64,000 nucleotides of DNA from Epiperipatus broadwayi (lineage: Eukaryota; Onychophora; Udeonychophora; Euonychophora; Peripatidae). The position numbers were made by a program, and so were the translations under genes. Shown here one piece after another: positions 48,600 through 59,176 of this stretch. The stretch covers positions 488,470 through 552,469 of the forward strand of contig JAQFVV010006654.1 of the NCBI GenBank assembly GCA_028023455.1. The letters are read 5' to 3'. Numbering within the stretch: the stretch's first letter is position 1; every line of letters starts with the position of its first letter. The notes under the pieces were generated by a model. That model saw nothing but the letters and a program-made list of their open reading frames with translations, was not told where the DNA came from and did no database searches.

Positions 48600-49200
48600 T
48601 ACAGATAAATGTTAAAATGACTAAAGTAATGTTTAATGTATTTTTTTCAAAATATGATGAAATAAATCATAGAATTAAACTTGGTTAGATTGGTTTTGGT
48701 AGAAATAACTTTATACTAAAAGGAAATATGCCTATGTGTTTGAAAATGAAAGTTTTTAATAAATGTGTTTTAGCAGTTCTTACTTGTAGATCTGAAACTT
48801 GGACACTTAATAGAAGAGAAATACAGAGACTTCAGACCACTCAAAGAAGTATGGAGAGATGCATGTTGGGAGTAATAAGAAGAGATCGAAAATGCAATAT
48901 ATGGGTAAGAAAACAAACAGGTGTTACTGGCCTCATTGAAAAAATTAAAAGACTGAAGTGGAGTTGGGATGGACATATTGCTAGAAGAGATGATAATCAA
49001 TGAACAATTGAAATCTTAAACTGGATTCCAAGAGATTATAAAAGACCCAGAAAAAGACCACATGTGAGATGGATTGATGAAATAAGAAAGAGTGCAGGAT
49101 GATGTGGAGAAGAGAAGCTAAAGATCGGAGAAGATGGATTGAACTTGGAGAAACCTTCATCCTGCAATGGATTGATGATGGTTGATTATGATATAAATTG
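48600..49200 (+). pseudogene. RTE-type LINE 3' end
   Basis: 5'-truncated copy. The open stretch 48728-49003 encodes the conserved C-terminal domain: MPMCLKMKVFNKCVLAVLT, SETWTLNRREIQRLQ, QRSMERCMLGV, then LKWSWDGHIARRDDNQ. After a stop it continues with RPRKRPHVRWIDEIRK near 49050 and LNLEK near 49140. The block order and the GH-ARR-D signature are those of RTE-like LINEs. The end near 49190 is followed by an A-rich, AATGATGA-like tail. It is the best preserved of the RTE copies here, yet it has at least two stops. Confidence 0.8.
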
Positions 49201-52200
49201 TAATGTAATAAAAAAATAATGATGACAGGAATATGATCAACCTAATCTGAATAAAATATAGTTCAATCATTGGTCGCCATTTTGTAGTGGACTACTGATT
49301 ATAATATGGAATGATAATACAAAAAACTTTACTATGTTTCAAAATTGAGACATCAATCATAATAATATACATCTAGCCTAAATATGGAATGTCATTTTAT
49401 AAAAGGCTCAAAGTTAATTTGGCACTTTATAATAATTGCCACATGTATATGATCATCATAGGCCAGCATTGGTAGCTAATTCATCAGAATAATGATGGAT
49501 TTTCTATCTCACTACGTCTCTACATTTATTCAGTCAACATTTGTCATAAAAAATGCCCTTAAGATTTATATTCTTTATCACAGAGCAAAAACATGCATAA
49601 AAAAATAATAACCTGTGTAAAATTATCTAGCTGTTATAGATCACAGTAGGGAATAACAATATTTCTCATCTATTAAAATCTAATTTATTCAGATTATATT
49701 TAAAATTAAATAAAGCAAATGAGATCATCACCTTAGACATCAACAAATCTATTCATACTTCCAAAGTAAACTTCTATAAGCAGTGAAATAATACAACATT
49801 GCCCTAGATAATGATGCATGATTAAGATATCTATTTGATTGACAATTGAATAAAACTAAATTCAAATCAATAAATAACTAATTTGGACATACTTTACTAA
49901 TCTAATGTTAATTATAGTAATGCAAATTTACTTTAATATTTAATGACATTGTATTTAAATGAACTAGTTTTTAAATAATTATAATTACATTTTGAGAATG
50001 TTTTCTAAACTACACAACATTTATAATGTTTAAATTAAATAAACCTTTGCTCAGTTTTATATCTATTTTAATAAAACATTAAATATAATACAAACATTTC
50101 ATACATGCACTACATTATATTGACGTGCAATTATTGCTTCAGTTATATTCTAAAATGAAACAGTCCACAATAATTTATTATCAATAAATTCCATTAGATA
50201 ATTTCACATTTTACAGTACCCAATCATATTATATAATGATACCATAAGTTTCTATTGGTTATTTACTGGCTTATAATCACTGATATTATTCATCTAGTTA
50301 AATCTCCAATCGATGAATTATAAAAATGGATTTTATAACAATTAAACTATATATGATGATAATTGGCAGTTATCCAAGCCAAAGATTATATTCAGTTCTA
50401 CTAGTTAATAAAATTTATGATCTCCACTTCAAAGAAATTTAAGAAGGTAATTAAGACAGATCGTTTTAACTAATGATAAAATAAAATCTATTAAGAATTT
50501 TGTAACTGGACAAAATAAGCAAATAAATAATCAACTCTGAACTAATGAAATTATTTTACTAGTAATATTAACTTAGATGAGTAGATGAATACTTAAATGC
50601 AGTACCAAATATAAAATGTATATGTAATCAGATATTTAAAAAATGATGTATAAAATATATACATATATCTATTCTATTTCATTTAACAAAATGGGTTTGA
50701 TCTTGGATCAAATTTTAAGTACCAAAATTATCTTGCACATTCAAAAGAAATAATTAGACAGAATTGTTGCATCTTCAATCTACTCTAAATTTAATAGTTT
50801 ATAATAAAATTCTATAATAGTAATCATAAAAATATAACATACCAAACAATCGATGTTTGCAATAGACTAAAATCAATAAAAATAATAATATCTGTGTGTA
50901 TGAAACGCTAAAAAAATGTATTGTGAGATAATATTATATATATAAAATGGAAGGAGAGATGATAAATAACATATACCATAAAAATGTGATCAAATATAAT
51001 AAAAATTGATCTCTAATTATTCATGAATATAATCTCTAAATAATTAAACAAGCAAAAAAAATCTGTTATATTTAAACCCTTTTCTATCCAAATCTCCAAG
51101 TTAAATTTTAAACATACAAAAAAATTAAATATTTAAAAACATTGGGTCTTATTATTATTAGATAAAAGTTTAAATAATAAGAACAAAATGAATCTCTCTG
51201 ACCTTTTCATTGCATGACTTCTATCATACACACACACACACACACTCACATACATATATATATATGTTTTTAAAATAAAATGTAAATTCCTCTTTTTTTT
51301 TTAACAAAAAAAATATATATATGTATAGAAATCATACCACCTAAGTGAAAGTCTGTCCGTCTTCACTCACTATCCATAGATCCATCATAGCTTCTGGTTC
51401 TTTATTTCTGATCCTAAGGTGTAGAAGTGATATTTCTTTAATTAGAAAAGATAAGCATGGATAACTTTCACAGATTTGAATCCAACTATTTTTGCATCTA
51501 AATTCCAATGTTTTCTTTTAAGCATATAAATGTATCAAGCATTTAAAATGATAAGTACTTATTTGATGCAAAATCATATATCATTGGGTTTAATTTTTCT
51601 TTTTCATTGACAATAATATGCAAAGGGAATTCCTTTAATGACACAATCCAGTTATAATCAAGTAAAAAATAAATACTAACTTTTTCTTTCTGAAATATGC
51701 AAAAGAAGTTTAAATTGCTTAATATCACAAATAAGTTGAGTTAATAAATCTTGTCAAATTCCTTGATCTGAAATTTGACATCCATGAACACATGATGGTG
51801 TTTATATCCATCATAAATAAATAAATTAAATTCTAAATTTTAATCACAGAATATGTTTATATAACTAACTTGCAATACAATGCATTTTGATGGGTTTTTC
51901 CTTCACATTTTTGCCATTTTTCCTGGAATTTTATCAGAAAGCTTCCCAAATTAAATGGGCAGATCATTAAAATTTTATTCTTCTATAGTTTTATAGATTA
52001 ATCACTTAAACAATGAAATTTAATAAATTTTCAAAGATGGATCATCTGTTCTGGCAATGATAATATTACAACAACTCAAATTACAGCATCTCCCTTCTAT
52101 TTATAAGATACTTTTGATGACATTACCATTATCACAATAACTATTGGAAATTGCTCAAATTTTATTCGATGATGAAAAATTTGTTCAATAAAATTTTGCC

Positions 52201-52541
52201 TCCAATTAGTAAGTGAAATGGAGATTTTAAAAAATTTGGATACAGTAAAAATGAAATCCTGTTTTATAAAGTCAATATTATTTTTTTCATTTTAAACAAT
52301 GATAAAGAATTCCTATTATAATTCCAATACATTTTAATGGATATAAATATTTTTACATATGTTTTTTAATAATAATTAATATTTTTATAAATAATTTATG
52401 AACAAACACATATAAAACATAAAACATTTAATTTTGTAATATGTGTTGCTACAATGATTGTAATAACAGAAATGGAAATGTGTAATACTTAATAATAATG
52501 TTGCTTTTATTTAAGCAATCTTTTATAATACACTTAACTAC
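49201..52541. other. AT-rich DNA without recognised genes
   Basis: No coding or structural feature except a short CA run near 51228-51245 and TA runs near 51257-51266. Confidence 0.5.
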
Positions 52542-54600
52542 TGTGACGGTCAGATGATGAATGTTGGCTTAACCCAGTTCGAATACTAGGCAAAGGTACC
52601 TCGGGGCCACTCATACGCGAGATATTAAATCAAGAATACTATGACCCCTGCCCTCTTCGTATATTCTCGAGACTAACCCACGAACCAACAACACTATCTG
52701 AGACACGCATAGATATTTTCTTCCCGAGCCACGAGCTTAGCATCAGCGGGATACATGGACAAAACCACCTGCGGAGCTTAAATAGTTAAATTGCAAAAAT
52801 ACTTAGAAATATGTGTTCTGCGTGCCTGGATCATTTGAAAGTAAAACAAAGCATTAAAAGATAACTAGCAAATGCAAGCTTTTTAGTGAAATAAATATCT
52901 TTAATAAATGACATTTGAAATATTATTAATAATTTAATGGCCTTCGCTATTCCCCAAAATTTCTGAATAACTAATGAGACAATGAAAACCCAATTAATAT
53001 GCTTGCGGTCTAAATCTTTCCTTCCCAGTTTTATTAAACATTGTCAACTCGAATCTGCTCGATAAAGTGCAATAATAAAAATCTTTCGCAAAGCAGTTTC
53101 TAATTGCTTTGCACTAAAACAGAGTTTAAAACCATTTAAGATGTATATCGCTAAATCTGACATACGTAAGAAGCTAATGGCGAACAAAAGAAGCGTTATC
53201 GAGGAGATCAAATTGGCAAACAACAAAACAGAAAAAAAGAAACTTACTCGTACTAAATTTTACAAGTATGAATAAAACTGGAAAGGGATTTTTATATGAA
53301 CAATTAACTAATAAACTTAACCGCAATGAAATTAAAATATTTACACATGGGAGTAATGAAGAATAGCGAAGAAAAGGGGTTAAATATCTAAGTAGATGAT
53401 CACATATACATATATCTAACTAGTCTAATAAAAATAGTTACATTATAAATATCATTAAGCAAACATTTCATAAATATTCAAGAAAGCAATTATAAAAAGT
53501 ATGGACAAAAAGGGTAGCATAATGAATAGTTCATGAGGAGAGATATGATTACCGTCCTTATTCCTTGGTCATGTTCCATCGACGGGCGTAGCTTGATCCG
53601 TCTGATGAGATGTGTTCGACCGGACAAGGAAAGTGGAAATCAGTAGCATGGTTTCACAAAAAGTCCTCCAGACACGGCACAGAGTTCAGATGATGATTGA
53701 GTAAATACTACGGCATTTTTCTGGTATTGAGGAACCCCAGCGATAGGCAAAGCTATTTATTTGCCTAGCCGAGCATATTAGAATCCATCATACTTATACG
53801 ATTTTTAGCTTGAGCAGGTTCAAACTTCTTCATGATTTGTAGACGATAATTGTAGACTTTTTGGAATAAAATCACAAACAAAATCTGACAGAGTTCTCCT
53901 AAGAGAAATCTGAATGCACCTTGCAATAGCAGATCTGAATGAAACTTGCAATAGCAAAATCTTGAATCAACCTTGCAATAGCAAAATCTGATATCACTCT
54001 TCCAATAGCAAAATCTGAATGAATCTCCTCTTTTGTTCTCTCCCTTTTATAACTTTTTTTCTTAGCTACCTTCTATTGTTTGTATGATCTGAGATCTTGA
54101 TAAGCCTCCCCATGCTCCTTTGTTTCAAAGCAACATTTTCTAAAACTAACTTTTACTTTTTTACTCTAAATTTCTTTCTTTAAAGTTTGAATTCTATTAA
54201 CTAAAAAGAAAGAAAGAGAAGGCCATCTTTAATTTGACTTGAATGGGCTTAACTAATTAAAACTATACATTCTTTTAGAAAATGTTGGCGGGCTTATCTC
54301 AAAATCAAATCATACTAAATATTTTAACAAAATTTTAACAACAATATATTATTATTTTTTTATAGTAGAATAAGCATTTTATTTCAGCAGAATTTTGCAT
54401 TAACTCATATATATATATACGCTAGATGTATATATATGTTTGACTAATAGGTTAAGCAATTTTTATTAATAGAATGAAATTTATTTAAAACAAAATATTT
54501 AAATGTAATACACATTTGATAAGCATAATTATTTTTAACTCTAATGCAAAACCCTGCTGATATTGAACTATAAACTTAATTCAGGTCTACAATACTAATT
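52542..54600 (-). repeat. 3' LTR of the Ty3/gypsy element (end approximate)
   Basis: It matches 61996-64000 from TGTGACGGTC to the window end, which corresponds to 54550. The true inner end lies beyond 54550, before the pol stop at 54896, but cannot be fixed because the partner is cut off. On the coding strand the LTR ends in CA. At about 2 kb it is long for this class. It holds a 4-5 unit tandem repeat (53903-54024), a TATAAAAG box on the minus strand (54044-54051) and a 60-codon frame (53044-53226) also present in the other LTR. Confidence 0.92.
53903..54024 (-). repeat. 26-27-bp tandem repeats within the 3' LTR
   Basis: About 4.5 units built on CTTGCAATAGCAAAATCTGA. The same array lies at 63361-63480 in the 5' LTR. 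It lies just downstream of the TATA box in transcription direction, so it may overlap the RNA start. Confidence 0.85.
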
Positions 54601-54895
54601 AAGTTTATAGGAAGATGTGAAGCATGGATCGGGCTTCAGATCCATTGCTTCATTTCCCAATAGTTAGTGAGCAAAAAAAAAATGTTAAAAAAAAATGCTG
54701 TTGCTTCAGGTCAGAGGTAAGAATTTTGTGCCAGGTGAGTTCAAACCTACTCTTTATTTGCTGTAATATTTAATTTGTTACTACCTACGGTGTTTTCTTT
54801 ACTTTATTATATCTCACGGTTTATCCATAATTCAATCTTCTGTGTCTTAAATCGGGTCTGTGTTGTATTTAGTCTAACATGGTATGTATCTATTT

Positions 54896-57400
54896 TTAAT
54901 TTGCATATTTTCCGGGGTCTGGTGGTATGCAAGGTTTTAAGTTTCTGGCATTGTATACTCCTTTTATGCCGTTATTATCTTCCAAAAGGAACGCATTTCT
55001 CCCGCATTCCTTTTTCAATGTGTATGGCCCTTGATATATTGGGAAAAACTTTTTGAATTCTTTCCGCAATGTATTACTTGGCCTAGGGTCTCTCAGCCAT
55101 ACTTGCTCTCCTTGCCTGAATTGATATTGCTGGTTTCGTTTTTTATTTTTCCGGTGCAGCGCAGCCCGTTTTAATCGTTCATATGCTATCTTTTGATCTT
55201 GTAGTTTATCTATCTTCTCCTCTTCCATCGGCATTTTGGTTTTAAATAACTGAGGACATTCTTTCCCATAATGCAGGCGAGTTGGAGTAAATCCTGTCGA
55301 CTCATTCATTGTGTTGTTAATATATTGTACCACCTTTTCGGTTTTATTTACCCAGTCCCGATGGTTGGTTGGTATATATGTCCTAAAGAGTCGCCCTATT
55401 TCTCGCATGACTCTTTCACAAGGGTTAGCCTGTGGATTTCTAATGGAATTTAGCCTATGATGAATTCCTTGTTTAGCCATCCATGTCTTCCATTCTTTGG
55501 ATGTAAATGCTGTGCCATGATCAGATATCACTATCTGGGGTTTTCCAACTTCTGGCAACTGTTTTTCCCGAAGTGCCTTTATTGCTCCTCTAGCGTTTGC
55601 TGTCCTTACTGGGTATGCTTTCACGTACTTTGAAAACACATCATACGTGACAAATAGATATTGGAATCGTCGAAACATCGGTAATGGGCCATAATGATCT
55701 ACAGCTAGCAGCTCATTTGGTTTAGATGCGAGGATCGGTTGTGGCTCTCCTGCATACGATCGATTTGGTGCCTTGCTCCGAGCACAAATCTCACAGGTTT
55801 TCAACACACGTAAGATCTGTGAGTACATCCCTGGCCAATAAAATTGACGTTTTATTGCTTGTTCTACTTTCCGAGGACCATAATGTCCCACCGACTGATG
55901 GATGTGGGTAATAATTTGGTGTCTCAATTTGTGAGGTATTATGACTTTCCATGGATTGTGAGGGCTTTTGGTATTAATCTGAAGGATCCCATCTGTGATT
56001 CTGTATTGATTATAGTGCCTACTGGCTGCCATCTTAGATGTAATAATGTTAATTATTTTCTTATATTGAGCATCCTGGGACTGCCAATACGCTAAATTCT
56101 GGAGGTGAGATTCCACTGTTTTTTCTGCTGTGGTTGTCATTATCTTCATTGCCTGGTTTCCTAAATCTGGATTCTGAGCAGCCATGGGCATAGGGTGGCG
56201 GCTTAAAATATCAGCCACAATATTCTGTGATCCAGGGCAATAAATGACACTATACCGAAACTGTTGAAGAATCAGGCTCCACCTTATCAATCTGTCATTG
56301 TTTAAAAAGCTCTTGTTCAGAAATTCCAAACATTTGTGGTCAGTTATGATTACCACTTCTGATCCCAACAAAAACTGTTTCAGTTTCTGGCACGCCCACA
56401 CTATTGCTAATGTCTCCTGCTCAGTTGTTGTATAATGCTTTTCTGCCCCTCTCAACGTCCGACTAATAAAGTATAACACTTGATGCTCATTTTTATCACC
56501 AATTTGAAACAACACAGCACCCAAGCCTTGCCTACTGCTATCTGTTTGAAGGTAAAAGGGGCGAGAAAAATCCGGATGGTATAACATTACTGTTTCCAAG
56601 AACTTATCTTTTACTTTAGACATTTCTTGCTCATGCCTCTCTTTCCATTCCCATTTTTTACTACTCTTCTTTATTAATTCAATTAGCTGTGTGGTGTCAT
56701 AAGCAAATCTAGGATAGAAGCGGTGATAGAAATTACACAATCCCAGAAATGCTCGAACCTGCTTCTGGTTGGTGGGAGTTGGAAAATTCTTTATAGCTTC
56801 TATTTTTGCAGGATGGGGTTTGACACCTTGACTATTTACAACATGGCCCAAAAATTCAATTTCTTCCACTGCAAAAAAACTCTTTTCCATGTTGATGGTT
56901 ATATTTTCACGTATGCATTCACGAAAGAAGCTTTCCAAATGACGCAAATGCTCATCGATGTCCTTTGAGGCGATCACGATATCGTCCACGTAACACACCA
57001 TGTGTTCCTGTATTTGAGGAGATAAAACATTCTTCAAACATCTCATGAGGCCTGCTCCACTATTAATTAAACCGAATGGAACCCTCTTGAACACGTGAGT
57101 CTGGCCATTGTAACGAAATGCCGTATACTTTCTATCGCGTTGGTCCAACGGCATTTGCCAATAACTTGCTGTCATATCCATGGTCGAGAATACAGTCTTC
57201 CCTGCGAGCTGCACAAACGTTTCATGCATTGGTGGCGGCACATCACGTTCCGGAATGGTCACATTATTTAGGCGACGCGCATCTAAACACAAACGCACAT
57301 TTCCGTTTTTCTTCTTGATTACAATCAATGGGTTATTGTAGGGTGAAGGGGCCCGTTCAATAATATCCCATTCCAGCATCTGCTTTATTTGTTTATCCAC
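54896..57400 (-). CDS. pol: Ty3/gypsy pol: reverse transcriptase, RNase H, integrase
   Basis: 834 codons without interruption. RT: D75 in STMDM, and YVDD at 137-140. RNase H: D287 in QTDSS, Glu near 327-329 in TTEQET, and D354 in ITDH. Integrase zinc-binding HHCC: H501, H506, C536, C539. DDE core: D568, D627, E662, with the last two spaced 35. A GPY motif at 791-793 ends the integrase; no chromodomain follows. RT copies the element RNA, RNase H removes the template, and integrase inserts the DNA. The ATG at 57400 is not the natural start, because the frame continues upstream with THRIRL and YPIPFQYKEEV, normal RT entry sequence. The true entry is from the protease frame. Catalytic residues all look intact. 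No env-like frame lies between the stop and the LTR. Confidence 0.95.
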   Translation of the reverse strand: MDKQIKQMLEWDIIERAPSPYNNPLIVIKKKNGNVRLCLDARRLNNVTIPERDVPPPMHETFVQLAGKTVFSTMDMTASYWQMPLDQRDRKYTAFRYNGQTHVFKRVPFGLINSGAGLMRCLKNVLSPQIQEHMVCYVDDIVIASKDIDEHLRHLESFFRECIRENITINMEKSFFAVEEIEFLGHVVNSQGVKPHPAKIEAIKNFPTPTNQKQVRAFLGLCNFYHRFYPRFAYDTTQLIELIKKSSKKWEWKERHEQEMSKVKDKFLETVMLYHPDFSRPFYLQTDSSRQGLGAVLFQIGDKNEHQVLYFISRTLRGAEKHYTTTEQETLAIVWACQKLKQFLLGSEVVIITDHKCLEFLNKSFLNNDRLIRWSLILQQFRYSVIYCPGSQNIVADILSRHPMPMAAQNPDLGNQAMKIMTTTAEKTVESHLQNLAYWQSQDAQYKKIINIITSKMAASRHYNQYRITDGILQINTKSPHNPWKVIIPHKLRHQIITHIHQSVGHYGPRKVEQAIKRQFYWPGMYSQILRVLKTCEICARSKAPNRSYAGEPQPILASKPNELLAVDHYGPLPMFRRFQYLFVTYDVFSKYVKAYPVRTANARGAIKALREKQLPEVGKPQIVISDHGTAFTSKEWKTWMAKQGIHHRLNSIRNPQANPCERVMREIGRLFRTYIPTNHRDWVNKTEKVVQYINNTMNESTGFTPTRLHYGKECPQLFKTKMPMEEEKIDKLQDQKIAYERLKRAALHRKNKKRNQQYQFRQGEQVWLRDPRPSNTLRKEFKKFFPIYQGPYTLKKECGRNAFLLEDNNGIKGVYNARNLKPCIPPDPGKYAN

Positions 57401-58566
57401 TTCCTCTTTGTATTGGAACGGGATAGGGTATGTTTTTGTTTGGTGGTACGATTCCTCTCTAAGCCTAATTCGGTGAGTGTACGGTACCCTCTGCCAGAAA
57501 ATACCGCTGCATATCTTTGTAAAATTTGTTGCAACTGCTGACTATGCTCGTTATTCCTAATCATTGATATGCCCACTTTTTGTTTTATCATTTCCTCATC
57601 GATCGCTTGTATAACACAACTGCCAATGGGGTGATTCTCTTGAGCCACTATTGTAAATGGGACTTGTATGCCTTCTAACATACATTTCCTCATTGGGTAA
57701 TGTATGATCCCTTGATACTGCTGAAGGAAATCTGAACCTAATACTAAGTCATACAACAAACCCTCCATTACTAAGAAGGCATGATTAAAACATTTACCGC
57801 TAATTTTCATCTCCAACCACATTTGGTATCGTTCACTATTCATTTTTCTTCCATTTGCCAGAGTTAACTGGATAGGGCGCATGGGAAACTTTAAGTATTT
57901 TGGGTTGCTTTCATATTCCATGGCTAGTTTTTTTGATATGATAGATACTTGACTGCCAGAGTCAACTAATGCTTGTATTTCATTGTCGTTTATGGTTACT
58001 TGAATGACTGGGTTTGAATTTGTGCCTATGTCTTCGTTATCCTTTTGTTGTACAATTGCTGTATGGGATGGCACAGCTTCTCTATTTTCTACTCTTGACA
58101 GGTTTGTACTCTTTTGTTTGGCAATAGATTTATTTTGAAATTTTACCTCCTTTTCATTTCTGTCTTCATCAAGATATTCATATTCGATAGCCGTTAGTAT
58201 ACGAGTTGTACCTTCAATATCTTGCACTTGACTGCTTATTAATATTTTCCTTATCCAGAGTGGCATGTTGTGCCTAATCATCCTTACTATCTGCATTTCT
58301 GGATAATTGAATGCACTTAGGGCTTTAATTCGATTTACCTGCCTAACAAAAAACTGAGCATAAGTCTCTTGATGGTTAGCTGGGTATCTTTCATGCATTA
58401 TGGAATACATCAAACCTTCCTGCCGCTCTGCACTCCAATACATTGACATCATTGCATTCTCATATTCCATAAATGTTTGTGGTTGTATAGACAGAGTGTT
58501 CCACCAGTCTCTGGCAGATTCTTTTAAATGATGACTGGAGATCGCCACTTTTTCTTGTTCTGTCAT
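57385..58566 (-). CDS. Gag capsid C-terminal part and aspartic protease
   Basis: 393 codons. Residues 1-130 are retrotransposon Gag capsid (SARDWWNTL at 17-25, YAQFFVRQVNRI near 69-80). Residues 186-300 are a retropepsin-like protease with the catalytic triad in ALVDSGSQ (D202) and the second conserved block LVLGSDFL (275-282). The protease cuts Gag-Pol into its parts. No CCHC zinc knuckle is present between capsid and protease. The listed ATG is internal: the upstream half of Gag lies in another frame, joined near a run of seven A (58579-58585). The frame ends 16 bp inside the pol frame; the switch to RT should lie near 57480-57510, a one-base backward change. Confidence 0.88.
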   Translation of the reverse strand: MTEQEKVAISSHHLKESARDWWNTLSIQPQTFMEYENAMMSMYWSAERQEGLMYSIMHERYPANHQETYAQFFVRQVNRIKALSAFNYPEMQIVRMIRHNMPLWIRKILISSQVQDIEGTTRILTAIEYEYLDEDRNEKEVKFQNKSIAKQKSTNLSRVENREAVPSHTAIVQQKDNEDIGTNSNPVIQVTINDNEIQALVDSGSQVSIISKKLAMEYESNPKYLKFPMRPIQLTLANGRKMNSERYQMWLEMKISGKCFNHAFLVMEGLLYDLVLGSDFLQQYQGIIHYPMRKCMLEGIQVPFTIVAQENHPIGSCVIQAIDEEMIKQKVGISMIRNNEHSQQLQQILQRYAAVFSGRGYRTLTELGLERNRTTKQKHTLSRSNTKRKWINK

Positions 58567-59176
58567 ATTCTGAAATTGAAAAAAACATTTTGAGACTGTC
58601 TAGGTGGTGTCTAGGGTTTCCACCCAGTTCCCCTCTAAAACATTGTATATGTACGAATTTTGCCACAGGAGATGTTACCGGATTAATTATTATTGGCATA
58701 AGGATTTGGTTGCCTTGTTGCGCCTGGATTGGATTCATCTGTTGATGAATGTTCATTTCCTTTTTATCCACATTCATCTGTCCATTTTCTTCCCCCTCCT
58801 GTATTTGATGCTTGACTGACACGTCCAAGGCATGCATATCCTTTCCTAATTCATTATCTATCAATGATTTAAGTTGTGTATCATCTTGTTTCTGTTGCCA
58901 TTTTAACTGAGTATCCTCATCTGGCAATACTTTTGTTCTGGTATGTTGTTGCTGGAGCGCCGTGTTTTCCTCCAAACGGTCCAGTCTTTGTGATGTCATA
59001 TTCATGAATTCTTGGAACATGTTCATCATCATTTTGTCTTCATCTATCATTTCTTTGATGAGATCTTCGAAATTGTATTTTTGGTCACTATGAGTACATA
59101 TTGACCTATAAACTTTGCCTCTCTTCTGTTCCTCCATTTTTTTTTGCCTAATATTGGCTATTTTGTTCTCTAACAA
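58460..59176 (-). pseudogene. gag: Gag N-terminal part, frame broken inside capsid
   Basis: 238 codons, of which about the first 200 are genuine Gag: a charged, Gln/Met-rich N-terminal region with a likely coiled coil (MMMNMFQEFMNMTSQRLDRL near 50-70), then the capsid start FRGELGGNPRHHLDSLKMFF near 178-198. Beyond the run of seven T (minus strand of 58579-58585) this frame leaves the capsid, whose continuation lies in the frame of 57385-58566. The start ATG at 59176 is the first after the leader; a nearby in-frame ATG (MEEQKRGK) is an alternative. Gag forms the particle that houses reverse transcription. The break falls in the middle of a folded domain, so mutation or a sequencing homopolymer error is likelier than programmed shifting. 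Confidence 0.8.

Noticed and set aside
53044-53226. 60-codon LTR frame as a gene
   Set aside because: Retention in two nearly identical LTRs is not evidence of selection. Kept only as a low-interest finding.
53605-53640. CTGATGA in the LTR as a possible ribozyme
   Set aside because: No stem II closes before a GAAA and no GTC site follows, so it is not a hammerhead.
54551-54895. Search for an env-like gene after pol
   Set aside because: Too short and no suitable frame, so the element is env-less as far as the window shows.
54896-57400. Several plus-strand frames of 60-93 codons within pol
   Set aside because: Antisense shadows of a clearly functional-looking minus-strand pol.
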